DNA of 64,000 nucleotides, taken from contig NZ_BCXG01000005.1 in NCBI RefSeq assembly GCF_001894985.1, forward strand, positions 124,001-188,000. Direction: 5' to 3'. Position numbers and translations under genes: made by a program. The notes under the pieces are model-generated. The model was not told the DNA's origin. It made no database searches and saw nothing but the letters and a program-made list of their open reading frames with translations. Shown piece after piece: positions 37,279 through 46,589 of the stretch. Positions within the stretch are counted from its first letter, which is position 1; the number at the start of each line of letters is the position of its first letter. Origin of the DNA: Rhodococcus tukisamuensis NBRC 100609. Lineage in GTDB: Bacteria; Actinomycetota; Actinomycetes; Mycobacteriales; Mycobacteriaceae.

Positions 37279-38490
37279 TCAGTCGCCGGCGGGCACCGGA
37301 GTGACGCCGGGACCGCCCGTCGAGCCCGGCACCAGGCGCAGCACCGCGCGGGCCGTCGGTTCGACCACCCGGGCGGCCACGGGACCGAGCACGGCCATCA
37401 GCAGCACGTAGGCGGTCGCGAGGGCCGCCAACTCCCCCTCGACCGCGCCGGCGGAGACCGCGAGCCCGGCGATGACGATCGAGAACTCGCCGCGGGCCAC
37501 CAGCGCGGCGCCGGCCCGGGCCTGGCCCATCCTGGCGATCCCCTGCCGCCGCGCGGCCCACACCCCGGTCGCCACCTTGGTGAGGGTGGTGACCACCGCC
37601 AGCACCACCGCCCACCCCAGCACGGGCGGGATGGTGCCGGGATCGGTGTTCAGGCCGAACACGACGAAGAACATCGCCGCAAACAGGTCCCGTAGCGGCT
37701 CGAGCACCTTGGTGGCGTTGCGCGCGGTCGACCCCGAAATCGCGATGCCGAGCAGGAACGCCCCGACCGCCGCCGACACCTGCATCGCCGACGCGAGGCC
37801 CGCGACCAGCAACGCCGCGCCGAGCAGCTTGAGGAGGAAGACCTCCTTGTCCTTGCTGTCGACGACCGCGGACACGACGTGGCCGTACTTGAGCGCGATG
37901 ACGAGCACCAGGGTGACCACGCACAGCGAGATGCCTACCGCCTTGAGGCCGCCGAGCAGGCTCACCCCGGCCAGCAGGGCGGTGAGGATGGGGAGGTAGA
38001 CGGCCATCGCCAGGTCCTCGAACACCAGGATGGACAGCACCACCGGCGTCTCCCTGTTGCCGAGGCGGCCCAGGTCCCCGAGCACCTTGGCCACGATCCC
38101 CGACGACGAGATGTAGGTGACGCCCGCCATCACCATGGCCCCGACGGGACCCCAGCCGAGCATCAACGCGACCAGCGCTCCGGGTGTCGCATTCAGCACC
38201 AGGTCCAGGACGCCGCCCATCCAGGACTTGCGCAGCCCGGTCATCAGCTCCGATGCCGTGTACTCGAGGCCGAGCAGCAACAGCAGCAGCACCACGCCGA
38301 TCTCGCTGGCCAGGTGCGAGAACGAGCCGATGTCACCGAGTTCGAGGAAGCCGCCCTCCCCGAAGCAGAGCCCGCCGACCAGGTACAGCGGAATCGGCGA
38401 GAGCCCGATCCGGCCGGCCAGCCGGCCGAGCACACCCAGGGCGAAGAACACCGCGCCGAGTTGGATCAGGGCCAGCGCGGTGCTGGTCAC
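37279..38490 (-). CDS. CPA2 cation:proton antiporter (KhtU/KefB-like)
   Basis: A 403-residue membrane protein with about 12 helices of the Na+/H+ exchanger (CPA2) fold: GLEYTASELMTGLRKSW, GVTYISSSGIVAKVL, LVFEDLAMAVYLPIL and the VSAAVGAFLLGIAISG stretch. It lacks a C-terminal TrkA-N domain, as in KhtU-type K+/H+ antiporters whose regulatory subunit is separate. The regulator is encoded 40 bases upstream. The GTG start (38490) lacks a strong ribosome site. Confidence 0.88.
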   Translation of the reverse strand: MTSTALALIQLGAVFFALGVLGRLAGRIGLSPIPLYLVGGLCFGEGGFLELGDIGSFSHLASEIGVVLLLLLLGLEYTASELMTGLRKSWMGGVLDLVLNATPGALVALMLGWGPVGAMVMAGVTYISSSGIVAKVLGDLGRLGNRETPVVLSILVFEDLAMAVYLPILTALLAGVSLLGGLKAVGISLCVVTLVLVIALKYGHVVSAVVDSKDKEVFLLKLLGAALLVAGLASAMQVSAAVGAFLLGIAISGSTARNATKVLEPLRDLFAAMFFVVFGLNTDPGTIPPVLGWAVVLAVVTTLTKVATGVWAARRQGIARMGQARAGAALVARGEFSIVIAGLAVSAGAVEGELAALATAYVLLMAVLGPVAARVVEPTARAVLRLVPGSTGGPGVTPVPAGD

Positions 38491-38530
38491 CGTCCACCCC
38501 GCGCAGGACTACCGGTGCGGAAGACCGACC

Positions 38531-39013
38531 TCATCCGTGATGCAGGATCTTCGTCGCACTGTCGAGGCCGTCGGCGGTGCCGACTGCCACCAGCAGGTCG
38601 CCCGCGGTGAGGTTGAAGTCCGGGGTCGGCGACGGGTATGCGTGCCCGGCGCGCATCACCGCGACCACGGACACCCCGGTCCGGGTCCGCAGTGCCGTCT
38701 CGCCCAGCGTCCGGCCGTCGAACGGGGAGTCGTCGACGATCGGCAGCTGCCGGGTGTTGATGCCGGCCAGCTCCCGGTGCTCCTCGCGCAGCTGCGCGAC
38801 CAGCTGCGGGGCGCCCAGCAGATTCGCCAGCACCCCCGCCTCGTCACTGCTCAGCGGGATCGACGCCATGCACGCATCGGGGTCGTCCCGCTTCGAGATG
38901 ATGAGGTCGGTCCCGCCGTCGCGATGACTGACGACACCGATGCGCCGCCCGGTGGTGGTCTCGAAGTCCTTGCGGATACCGATACCGGGAAGAGGGGTCA
39001 CTTCCACGTTCAT
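38531..39013 (-). CDS. TrkA-C domain regulator of the antiporter (KhtT-like)
   Basis: A 160-residue cytosolic protein with a conserved N-terminal strand region (MNVEVTPLPGIGIRKDFET, RRIGVVSHRDG) and a C-terminal RCK_C domain (about 75-155: LAGINTRQLPIVDDSPFDGRTLGE and NLTAGDLLVAVGT). In B. subtilis KhtT gates KhtU and binds c-di-AMP; whether this one does is unknown. It precedes the antiporter gene in the same transcript. ATG 39013 is preferred over the longer open frame, which covers non-homologous sequence. Confidence 0.85.
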   Translation of the reverse strand: MNVEVTPLPGIGIRKDFETTTGRRIGVVSHRDGGTDLIISKRDDPDACMASIPLSSDEAGVLANLLGAPQLVAQLREEHRELAGINTRQLPIVDDSPFDGRTLGETALRTRTGVSVVAVMRAGHAYPSPTPDFNLTAGDLLVAVGTADGLDSATKILHHG

Positions 39014-39111
39014 GCCACCACGGTAACCGTGTGCCGCCACCCGAGGGGAGGGAACCTCCCCGGCCGCCCGCCGGCGCCGCCCGCGACGCCCGGCGACGTC
39101 GTGCGCAGGCG

Positions 39112-39468
39112 CTACGCCGGCGGTCCGAATGCCCCGTCGGCGCCGGGCAGGTACTCGCGCACCTCGGTCACCGCGGCCACCGGGAGGGTCCCGTACAGGT
39201 GCGGGAACAGCATGGCGTCCGGGTCCCCGGGCACCCCCGGCTCCCAGCGGACCTCGGCGCCGAACCGGTCCGCGTCCAGGTGGAGCAGGACCAGGTCGGT
39301 GCGGCCGGCGAACAACCGGTTCGCGGGCAGGTGCACCTGCGCGGTGGTGGACAGGTGCACGAACCCGTCCGCGGCGTAGGTCTCGGGGACCCGCTCCCCC
39401 GCCCGCTGGGCCTGTCGCCACTGCTCGACCGTGCAGATGTGTACCAGGGTGTCCGTCCGATCCGTCAC
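39112..39468 (-). CDS. DUF952 family protein
   Basis: A 118-residue protein with the DUF952 signature: LVHICTVEQWRQAQ, GFVHLSTTAQV and FPHLYGTLPVAAV. It is thought to be an ADP-ribosyltransferase-like fold with no established substrate. The GTG start is at 39468. The stop is 99 bases from the KhtT-like start. Confidence 0.85.
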   Translation of the reverse strand: MTDRTDTLVHICTVEQWRQAQRAGERVPETYAADGFVHLSTTAQVHLPANRLFAGRTDLVLLHLDADRFGAEVRWEPGVPGDPDAMLFPHLYGTLPVAAVTEVREYLPGADGAFGPPA

Positions 39469-39668
39469 CTGCGAAGGCTATCGCCGAGCGCGGTATGACC
39501 TGCGTCACCGCGGCCGCGTGTTCCCTGTTAGAGAAACCACAAAGAAACGCTGCCGGGAACAACGACGGCACGCCAAACGTCTGACAGAGTGGATCCACCG
39601 CGCCAACCCGACGCGGCGGACCAGGCCCCAGGCGGCCGGCTAGGACCGGAAGCCAGTACGGAGGAGTC

Positions 39669-39869
39669 ATGCCCGGAACACTGACCAGCCCCCCGTTGAC
39701 CGCAGCCGACCGGTGCGACCGGTGCGGTGCAGGAGCCCGCGTCCGCGCGGTGTTGTCCTCTGGTGGTGAGCTTCTCTTCTGCCAGCACCACGCCAACGAG
39801 CACGAAGATCGACTTCGCTCGATGAACGCCACGATCGTCAGCGGCGTCCTCGACGAGGCAGCGATCTAG
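39669..39869 (+). CDS. DUF7455 small zinc-binding protein
   Basis: A 66-residue protein with a treble-clef-like set of cysteines and histidines: ADRCDRCGAGARVRA followed by LFCQHHANEHEDRL. GGAG precedes the ATG. It is conserved in actinobacteria near sigB and of unknown function. It ends with a strong terminator hairpin and reads alone. Confidence 0.82.
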   Translation: MPGTLTSPPLTAADRCDRCGAGARVRAVLSSGGELLFCQHHANEHEDRLRSMNATIVSGVLDEAAI

Positions 39870-39920
39870 GCCGTCAGCGCCACCGGGCGCCCACGAGGGC
39901 CCCATACGACAAGCACGACA

Positions 39921-39955
39921 CAGAGAGCCCGCACCGAACCGGTGCGGGCTCTCTG
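39921..39955. terminator. Terminator between DUF7455 and the helicase
   Basis: A 15-bp stem, CAGAGAGCCCGCACC / GGTGCGGGCTCTCTG, around a GAACC loop, between convergent genes. Confidence 0.9.
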
Positions 39956-40000
39956 CTGTGTGTCTCCCCGACGCCGCTGCCACTACCCAGCGCGGCGCCG

Positions 40001-41734
40001 CTACCACTTACGCAGCGTGGCGATCCGCTCGGTCAGCTGCTCGACGGTCGCGATCGCGGTCGGCGGGCCGCCGCAGACCCGGCGCAGCTCCCCGTGGATC
40101 CAGCCGTGCGGCTTGCCGGTGCGGTGGTGCTGCATGGCGACCAGCCCGTTGAGTTCCTTGCGGAGCTCGGCCAGCTTCCCCGCCGAGGCCACCCGGTCCG
40201 CGACCGCGGTCGGCGCGGCGACGGTGGGCGCGGCCTGGCGGGCGGCGACCTTGTCGAGCTGAGTGGCCTGGCGTTCGCGCAGCAGCGCCCGCATCTGGTC
40301 GGCGTCGAGCAGGCCGGGCAGGCCGAGGTAGTCGGCCTCCTCGTCGCTGCCCGCGAAGGTGGCCGTCCCGAACGAGGAGCCGTCGTAGATCACCTGGTCC
40401 AGTTCGGCGTCGGCGCCGAGCGAGGTGAACGCCTTCTCCTCCTCGCCCGGCTCGTCCTTCTGCTTGTTGGCGTCGGCGAGCAGCTCGTCCTCGAGGCCGT
40501 CCTTCTCGCGGTGCGGCTTGCCGAGTACGTGGTCGCGCTGCACCTCGAGCTGGCTGGCCAGGTCGAGCAGGACCGGCACCGAGGGGACGAAGACGCTCGC
40601 CGTCTCGCCCTTGCGGCGCATCCGCACGAATCGGCCGATGGCCTGGGCGAAGTACAGCGGCGTCGAGGCGCTGGTGGCGTACACACCGACCGCGAGGCGG
40701 GGCACGTCGACGCCCTCGGACACCATCCGCACCGCGACCATCCAGGCGTCGGTGCTGGCACTGAACTCGGCGATGCGCTTGGACGCCGTCGGGTCGTCGG
40801 AGAGCACCAGGGTCGGCGTCGTCCCGGTGATGGTCTCGAGGATCTTCGCGTAGGCCCGGGCCACGGTCTGGTCGGTCGCGATCACGAGGCCGCCCGCGTC
40901 CGGTATGCCGCCGGCCCGCAGCTGTCCGAGCCGGGTGTTGGCCGCGGTCAGCACCGCCGGGATCCAGTCGCCGGTCGGGTCCAGCGCGGTACGCCAGGCC
41001 CGTGCGGTCTGCTCGGCGTTGAGAGGCTCGCCGAGCCGGGCGGTGAACTCCTCGCCCGCGCTGGTGCGCCAGCGCGCCTCGCCCGAGTACGCCAGGAACA
41101 CGACGGGCCGCACGACGCCGTCGGCGAGCGCGTCGGAGTATCCGTAGGCGTGGTCCGCCTTGGACCGCAGCAGCCCCTCCCGGTCCGGCTCGTACTGGAT
41201 GAACGGGATGGCGCTGTCGTCGCTGCGGAACGGGGTACCGGTGAGGGCAAGCCGCCGGGTCGCCGGGTCGTAGGCCTCCCGGATCGCCTCACCCCAGCTC
41301 TTGGCGTCGCCGCCGTGGTGGATCTCGTCGAGGATCACCAGGGTGCGGCGGTTCTCGGTGCGGACCCGGTGCCGGGTGGGGTGCGAGGCCACCTGCGCAT
41401 AGGTCACCACCACACCGTGGTAGTCCGATGACGTCTGCCCGGTCGAGTTGGAGAAGTTCGAGTCCAGTGCGATGCCCATGCGCGCCGCCGACTCGGCCCA
41501 CTGGTGCTTGAGGTGCTCGGTCGGCGCGACCACCGTGACCTCGTCCACAGTGCGGTCGCCGAGCAGTTCGGCCGCCACGCGGAGCGCGAAGGTGGTCTTG
41601 CCCGCGCCGGGGGTGGCTACGGCGAGGAAGTCGCGAGGTTTGGTCGCCAGGTACTTCGTGAGGGCACGGCGCTGCCACGCTCGAAGGGTGGCGACGGGTG
41701 CGGGTGGCGGAGATTCGGCGTTACCCGTGAGCAC
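40001..41734 (-). CDS. DEAD/DEAH-box (SF2) helicase
   Basis: A 577-residue SF2 helicase of the type III restriction/XPB-like group. Motif I is TPGAGKTTFAL, motif II LDEIHHGG (DEIH), motif III LALTGTPFR and motif VI QAIGRFVRMRR. After about residue 415 there is an acidic linker and a C-terminal region of unknown fold with LRKELNGLVAMQHHRTGKPHGWIH. No methylase or nuclease gene adjoins it, so a defence role is not supported. The start is GTG 41734. It is convergent to DUF7455 and divergent from the YihY gene. Confidence 0.88.
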   Translation of the reverse strand: MLTGNAESPPPAPVATLRAWQRRALTKYLATKPRDFLAVATPGAGKTTFALRVAAELLGDRTVDEVTVVAPTEHLKHQWAESAARMGIALDSNFSNSTGQTSSDYHGVVVTYAQVASHPTRHRVRTENRRTLVILDEIHHGGDAKSWGEAIREAYDPATRRLALTGTPFRSDDSAIPFIQYEPDREGLLRSKADHAYGYSDALADGVVRPVVFLAYSGEARWRTSAGEEFTARLGEPLNAEQTARAWRTALDPTGDWIPAVLTAANTRLGQLRAGGIPDAGGLVIATDQTVARAYAKILETITGTTPTLVLSDDPTASKRIAEFSASTDAWMVAVRMVSEGVDVPRLAVGVYATSASTPLYFAQAIGRFVRMRRKGETASVFVPSVPVLLDLASQLEVQRDHVLGKPHREKDGLEDELLADANKQKDEPGEEEKAFTSLGADAELDQVIYDGSSFGTATFAGSDEEADYLGLPGLLDADQMRALLRERQATQLDKVAARQAAPTVAAPTAVADRVASAGKLAELRKELNGLVAMQHHRTGKPHGWIHGELRRVCGGPPTAIATVEQLTERIATLRKW

Positions 41735-41916
41735 TGTCGCTTTCGCTCCTTCTGGTCTGCTGTCGGTCGCGATGGAGCCTAACCCTGACGACCGACCTTC
41801 TCCGCATCCCCGACACGCCGCCCGCGGGTCCGCCGCGTGTCGCGGTGGCAGAATTTTCCCGACACGGCCACCGCAATCGGCGGCCCCGACCGGCAGTCAG
41901 GAATGCTGGACTCACC

Positions 41917-43125
41917 ATGAGTGAACCGATCCCGGGAGAGCGCGCCGGCACGCCGCCGGCCGCGCGGGTCGGCGCACCCGCGGCGACGGAGCCGCCCGAG
42001 GGCAGCGCACTGCGCCTGGTGTGGATGGTCGTCGCCCGTACCGCCGTCAAGGCGTGGGGGGACTCGATCTTCGGCAAGGCCGCGACCGCCGCGTTCTGGC
42101 AGACGCTGTCCCTTCCGCCGCTGCTCCTGGGCCTGCTGGGCACCCTCGGCTACGTCGGCGGCTGGTTCGGCCCGGACACCGTCGACATCATCGAGTCCAA
42201 GATCATCACCTTCAGCCACACCGTGTTCAGCGAGAACGTCGTCGACCAGATCATCCGGCCGACCGTCACCGACGTCCTGGGCCGCGGACGGCCCGAGGTG
42301 GTCTCGGCCGGCTTCCTGCTGTCGCTGTGGGCGGGCTCGTCGGCGATCTCCACGTTCGTCGACTCGATCGTGGAGGCACACGGGCAGAAGGACGCCCGCA
42401 ACCCGGTGTGGCAGCGGATCTTCGCGCTGCTGCTCTACGTGATGTTTCTCATCGTGTCGATGTTCGTGCTGCCGTTGGTGGCGCTGGGGCCGACGCTCAT
42501 CGGCCAGGCACTGCCCGAGGCCTGGTACGAGGTCGGCTCGCAGACCATCGACACCTTCTACTACCCGGCGGTGGGCCTGCTGCTGATCGCCGGCCTGACC
42601 ACGCTCTACAAGGTCGCGCTGCCCAAGTCCCTGCCCTGGCACCGACTGCTCGGCGGGTCGCTGCTGGCCGGGGTGTTCTTCATGGCGGCGAGCGCGTTGC
42701 TGCGCCGGTACCTGACCTGGATCACCGGCACCGGCTACACCTACGGCGCGTTGGCCGCGCCGATCGCCTTCCTGCTGTTCACGTTCTTCCTGGGGTTCGC
42801 CGTCGTGCTCGGCGCACAGTTCAACGCCACCATCCAGGAGTTCTGGCCCGCACGCGCCACCCGGATCGAGCAGATGCGTGAATGGCTGGCCGCCCAGGCT
42901 GCCGCGGCCGCGAGCGCGCCGCCCGGCACCTCCACGGGCCCGGTCACCGGCGCGGTGACCAACCTCACCTGGCGGCTGGCGACCGGCCCGATCCGTACCA
43001 CCGGGACCGACCGCACCACCGGGACCGGTTCGGCGGCCGCCGAACCGGAAGGCCCGGTGCCACCGCCGCCTCCGGCCGCGGTGGCGGCTCAGTCGGCTCA
43101 GTCGCCCGCGCGCAACCCCTCGTAG
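41917..43125 (+). CDS. YihY/BrkB family membrane protein
   Basis: A 402-residue protein with about six transmembrane helices of the YihY/BrkB fold (ATAAFWQTLSLPPLLLGLL, SLWAGSSAISTFVDSI, TYGALAAPIAFLLFTFFLG) and a Pro/Ala-rich cytosolic tail. It corresponds to Rv2707. Function is unresolved; the old RNase BN name for this family is a known misassignment. The ATG at 41917 is chosen because homology begins after it. The last 28 bases overlap the convergent DUF3039 gene. Confidence 0.88.
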   Translation: MSEPIPGERAGTPPAARVGAPAATEPPEGSALRLVWMVVARTAVKAWGDSIFGKAATAAFWQTLSLPPLLLGLLGTLGYVGGWFGPDTVDIIESKIITFSHTVFSENVVDQIIRPTVTDVLGRGRPEVVSAGFLLSLWAGSSAISTFVDSIVEAHGQKDARNPVWQRIFALLLYVMFLIVSMFVLPLVALGPTLIGQALPEAWYEVGSQTIDTFYYPAVGLLLIAGLTTLYKVALPKSLPWHRLLGGSLLAGVFFMAASALLRRYLTWITGTGYTYGALAAPIAFLLFTFFLGFAVVLGAQFNATIQEFWPARATRIEQMREWLAAQAAAAASAPPGTSTGPVTGAVTNLTWRLATGPIRTTGTDRTTGTGSAAAEPEGPVPPPPPAAVAAQSAQSPARNPS

Positions 43126-43334
43126 ATCTCCTTGCAGGCCGGGCACACCGGTGAACCCGGCTTCGCGGACTTGGTCACGGGAAACACCTCGCCGCACAGC
43201 GCGACGACATGGGTGCCCATGACCGCGCTCTCCGCGATCTTGTTCTTCTTCACGTAGTGGAAGAACTTGGGCGCGTCGTCGTCGGTCGACTCGTCGGTGG
43301 TGGTGTCGGGACGTTCCTTGGTCTGGGTGCTCAC
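43098..43334 (-). CDS. DUF3039 small protein
   Basis: A 78-residue protein ending in a zinc-ribbon-like region: the first half has KFFHYVKKNKIAESAVMG, the second half GSPVCPACKEIYEGL with a CxxC, and an earlier ALCGEV Cys. It corresponds to Rv2708c. The GTG start at 43334 (MSTQTKERP) is used, since the longer frame adds sequence without homology. Convergent overlap of 28 bases with the YihY gene. Confidence 0.82.
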   Translation of the reverse strand: MSTQTKERPDTTTDESTDDDAPKFFHYVKKNKIAESAVMGTHVVALCGEVFPVTKSAKPGSPVCPACKEIYEGLRAGD

Positions 43335-43414
43335 CCCACCATGATGACGCATTCGCCCCCTGGTCGGCGAGACCCGGTAGTGCATCGGGGCCGCCGGAGT
43401 GGGAGGCTGGAGTA

Positions 43415-43786
43415 ATGGCAGCCAGTTCGGGATTCTTCCGGCCCACCGACAACGGCGGCGGCGACGACGCGGCCCGCAATCCGGTCCTCATCACCGACGC
43501 GGCCCAGTCCTTCCAGGACCAGCAGCACGCCCGGGTGCGCAAGTACACGATCCTGATGGCCTTCCGCATCCCCGCGCTGGTACTCGCCGCGATCGCCTAC
43601 GGCGAGTGGCACAACGGCTGGATCAGCCTGCTGATCATCGGCGCCTCGATCCCCCTGCCGTGGATCGCCGTGCTGATCGCCAACGACCGTCCGCCCCGCC
43701 GCTCGGACGAGCCTCGCCGCTACGACCACCGCCCCCCGACGTCGCCACAGATCGAACCCGGAAACCGTCACACCATCGAGGGCTGA
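43415..43786 (+). CDS. DUF3099 membrane protein
   Basis: A 123-residue protein with two transmembrane helices (RIPALVLAAIAY and WISLLIIGASIPLPWIAVLI), a conserved PVLITDAAQSF segment before them and a basic Pro/Arg-rich tail. Corresponds to Rv2709; no function is known. The divergent DUF3039 start is 80 bases away. The ATG has no strong ribosome site; GGAG lies somewhat far upstream. Confidence 0.83.
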   Translation: MAASSGFFRPTDNGGGDDAARNPVLITDAAQSFQDQQHARVRKYTILMAFRIPALVLAAIAYGEWHNGWISLLIIGASIPLPWIAVLIANDRPPRRSDEPRRYDHRPPTSPQIEPGNRHTIEG

Positions 43787-43842
43787 GCGCTCCTCGGGTC
43801 CGCGCGGGCAGAGGCCGGCCCGGGCCCTGCGAGACTGTGCGG

Positions 43843-45348
43843 GTGAACCGCGAACTGCTCTCCCTCTGCGGCCCGCTGCGCGAGGCCCTCCGCCGTACCG
43901 AGTACACCGCCGACGCGCTGCTCGACGCGCTGGGCCCGCAGGCCCACGACGCACTCGGACGCAACGAGCCGGTGCCGGTGCGGCGGGCCACCCGAGACGC
44001 CGGCGGCCTCGGCGTCCTGACCAGGCTTTTCCTCCTCGGCGACGACTGCCCGGCCACCGAGGTCGCGGCGGCGCTGGCCCCCGTCGACCTCGACCACGCG
44101 GTCGCGGCAGGACTGCTCGAGCGCGACGGCGACGAGGTCCGCGCGGCGCTCGACCTGCGCCCCCTCGACCTCGGCGCCGGCAACCGCTGGGTGATCTCCG
44201 ATCTCGACGGCGCGCTCCGGCCCCGGCAGACCGCCCCGGACCACGTCCTCGGCGTCGGGCACGCCTCGCTCTCGCTGCTGCGCGGCACTCCCACGGCCCC
44301 GGCCGGCTCGGTGCTCGACATCGGCACGGGCTGCGGCATCCAGGCGCTGCACGCCACCGGCTACGGCACGTCGGTGACCGCGACGGACGTGAACCTGCGG
44401 GCCCTCGACCTCTCGGCGGCGACGTTCGCGCTCAACGACGTGGACGTCGACCTGCTCGCCGGGTCCTGGTACGAGCCGGTGGCGGGACGCCGGTTCGACC
44501 GCATCGTCGCCAACCCGCCGTTCGTTGTCGGCCGGGCCCGCGTCGAGCACACCTACCGCGACTCCGGGCTCGACCTGGACGGCGCCAGCGAACTGATGAT
44601 CTCGCGGACCCTCGACCACCTCGAGCCGGGCGGCACCGCGTCCATGCTGGCCTCGTGGGTGCACGTCGCCGGCGAGGACTGGCGCTCCCGCGTGGCGTCG
44701 TGGCTGCCCGCGCACGGCGTGGACGCCTGGGTTGTGCAACGCGACGTCGCGGATCCCGCCCTGTACGTCGGCACCTGGATGCGCGACGCCGGACTCGACC
44801 CGCGTGACCCGGCCACCGCCGCCCAGGCCGACGCCTGGCTGACGCACTTCGAGGAGAGCGACGTCGAGGGCATCGGTTTCGGGTTCGTCTACCTGCGCCG
44901 CACCGACGAGGTCAGCGACGTGATGGCCGAGGACCTGCGGCACGGCTACACCGACCCGCTCGGCGACGAGGCCTTCGGCTACTTCGACCGGGTGCGGTGG
45001 CTGCGGGATCGGGACGTGCTCGAGCACCGGTTCCTGGTCGCCGACTCGACCGCACTCGAGCGGGTGTACCTGCCCGGCGAGGAGGGCTGGCGTCAGGTGG
45101 TCGCGCGGGTGCACCGCGGCGACGGCCCGAACTGGCAGCACGAGGTGGACGACCTGGCGGCGGCGTTGCTCGGCGGAATGCAGCCCGGCGGTCTGGCGTT
45201 GGAGGAACTGGTCGAGTTGCTCGCGGCCGCGCACGGCGAGGACGCAACCGACCTTGCGGCGGCCGCGGCGCCCCTCGTCCACTCCCTGGTGCGGCACGGG
45301 CTGGTGCTGCCCGACGGCGTGGGCTCCGACCGGTTCCCGGCGAACTAG
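43843..45348 (+). CDS. Class I SAM-dependent methyltransferase (N5-glutamine / N6-adenine type)
   Basis: A 501-residue protein. The N-terminal domain (about 1-130) is helical and resembles DUF7059; the central Rossmann domain has motif I VLDIGTGCGIQALHA and motif IV VANPPFVVG, a (N/D)PP(F/Y) signature used for amide- or amine-nitrogen methylation in PrmC and N6-adenine enzymes. The C-terminal region of about 180 residues is unlike PrmC. Substrate unknown. It lies between the Rv2709-like gene and sigB, where I recall none in M. tuberculosis. The GTG start is at 43843. Confidence 0.85.
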   Translation: MNRELLSLCGPLREALRRTEYTADALLDALGPQAHDALGRNEPVPVRRATRDAGGLGVLTRLFLLGDDCPATEVAAALAPVDLDHAVAAGLLERDGDEVRAALDLRPLDLGAGNRWVISDLDGALRPRQTAPDHVLGVGHASLSLLRGTPTAPAGSVLDIGTGCGIQALHATGYGTSVTATDVNLRALDLSAATFALNDVDVDLLAGSWYEPVAGRRFDRIVANPPFVVGRARVEHTYRDSGLDLDGASELMISRTLDHLEPGGTASMLASWVHVAGEDWRSRVASWLPAHGVDAWVVQRDVADPALYVGTWMRDAGLDPRDPATAAQADAWLTHFEESDVEGIGFGFVYLRRTDEVSDVMAEDLRHGYTDPLGDEAFGYFDRVRWLRDRDVLEHRFLVADSTALERVYLPGEEGWRQVVARVHRGDGPNWQHEVDDLAAALLGGMQPGGLALEELVELLAAAHGEDATDLAAAAAPLVHSLVRHGLVLPDGVGSDRFPAN

Positions 45349-45429
45349 CGGATCGTCGCCTTCTCAGCAAGTTCTCAGGACCGCCCCCACGTAACGCCAG
45401 GTCAGAGACATTGTGACGCAGGTCTCGCG

Positions 45430-45455
45430 GGAACTTTGGGTGGCAAATCGGCGTT
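45430..45455 (+). promoter_or_regulatory. ECF-sigma-type promoter of sigB
   Basis: GGAAC (45430-45434), 17 bases, then CGTT (45452-45455) fits the SigE/SigH consensus GGAAC-N17-CGTT described for mycobacterial sigB. The sigB ATG is 35 bases downstream. Confidence 0.75.
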
Positions 45456-45490
45456 GAGCCATATGAGAGACGCCGATGAGGAGGCAGGCC

Positions 45491-46462
45491 ATGACGAGCC
45501 CCACCACCACCGAACGAGCGCGGCCCACCGCCGAGGATCTGGACGCCCAGAGCCCGGCCGCAGACCTGGTCCGGGTGTACCTGAACGGAATCGGGCGCAC
45601 CGCGCTGCTGACCGCGGCGGAAGAGGTCGAGTTGGCCAAGCGCATCGAGGCGGGGTTGTACGCTGCCCACGTCCTCGACACCCGCAAACGACTCACCCCC
45701 GCCAAGAAGCGGGATCTTGCCACCGTTGTCCGTCAGGGACAGTCGGCACGAAGCCACCTGCTCGAGGCCAACCTGCGCCTCGTGGTCTCCCTCGCCAAGC
45801 GCTACACCGGACGAGGCATGCCGCTGCTGGACCTGATCCAGGAGGGCAACCTGGGGCTGATCCGCGCGATGGAGAAGTTCGACTACGCCAAGGGCTTCAA
45901 GTTCTCGACCTACGCCACCTGGTGGATCCGGCAGGCCATCACCCGCGGCATGGCCGACCAGTCCCGCACCATCCGGCTCCCCGTGCACCTGGTCGAGCAG
46001 GTCAACAAGTTGGCCCGGATCAAGCGGGAACTGCACCAGCAGCTCGGCCGCGAGGCCACCGACGACGAGTTGTCGAGCGAGTCCGGCATCCCGGTCGCGA
46101 AGATCGCGGACCTGCTCGACCACAGCCGTGACCCGGTCAGCCTGGACATGCCGGTCGGCAGCGACGAGGAGGCGCCGCTCGGCGACTTCATCGAGGACTC
46201 CGAGGCGACGTCCGCGGAGAACGCCGTCATCGCGGGCCTGCTGCACAGCGACATCCGCAGCGTCCTGGGCACCCTCGACGAGCGCGAGCAGCAGGTCATC
46301 CGGCTGCGCTACGGGCTCGACGACGGGCAGCCGCGCACCCTCGACCAGATCGGCAAGATCTTCGGCCTCTCCCGCGAGCGGGTGCGTCAGATCGAGCGCG
46401 AGGTCATGGGCAAGCTCCGGCAGGGCGACCGCGCCGAGCGGTTGCGCTCCTACGCGAGCTGA
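45491..46462 (+). CDS. sigB: RNA polymerase sigma factor SigB
   Basis: A 323-residue principal-like sigma factor without the long N-terminal region of SigA. Regions 1.2 ([12 protein letters not shown]), 2 ([19 protein letters not shown] and [15 protein letters not shown]) and 4 ([18 protein letters not shown]) are all present. In mycobacteria and corynebacteria SigB handles stress and stationary-phase transcription. GAGGAG lies eight bases before the ATG; an ATG at 45476 in frame is less likely because it overlaps that site. Upstream ECF-type promoter and downstream terminator are listed separately. ideR follows in this region, as in related genomes, though with inserted genes. Confidence 0.95.
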   Translation: MTSPTTTERARPTAEDLDAQSPAADLVRVYLNGIGRTALLTAAEEVELAKRIEAGLYAAHVLDTRKRLTPAKKRDLATVVRQGQSARSHLLEANLRLVVSLAKRYTGRGMPLLDLIQEGNLGLIRAMEKFDYAKGFKFSTYATWWIRQAITRGMADQSRTIRLPVHLVEQVNKLARIKRELHQQLGREATDDELSSESGIPVAKIADLLDHSRDPVSLDMPVGSDEEAPLGDFIEDSEATSAENAVIAGLLHSDIRSVLGTLDEREQQVIRLRYGLDDGQPRTLDQIGKIFGLSRERVRQIEREVMGKLRQGDRAERLRSYAS

Positions 46463-46477
46463 CCTCCGCACAGGGCC

Positions 46478-46516
46478 AGCGGGCCGGCGACGATCCCCTC
46501 ACGTCGCCGGCCCGCT
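46478..46516 (+). terminator. Terminator of sigB
   Basis: A perfect 15-bp stem, AGCGGGCCGGCGACG / CGTCGCCGGCCCGCT, around a nine-base loop, followed by TTCTGCTCT. Confidence 0.9.
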
Positions 46517-46589
46517 TTCTGCTCTGTGCCCCCGGGCGGCCTCCGGAGCATGATGGTGGTGCTGGACCGCCGAGCACCGGAGGTGCGCA

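Noticed and set aside
40001-41734. Helicase as part of a defence island
   Set aside because: No methylase, nuclease or mobile-element gene is adjacent; neighbours are conserved housekeeping genes.
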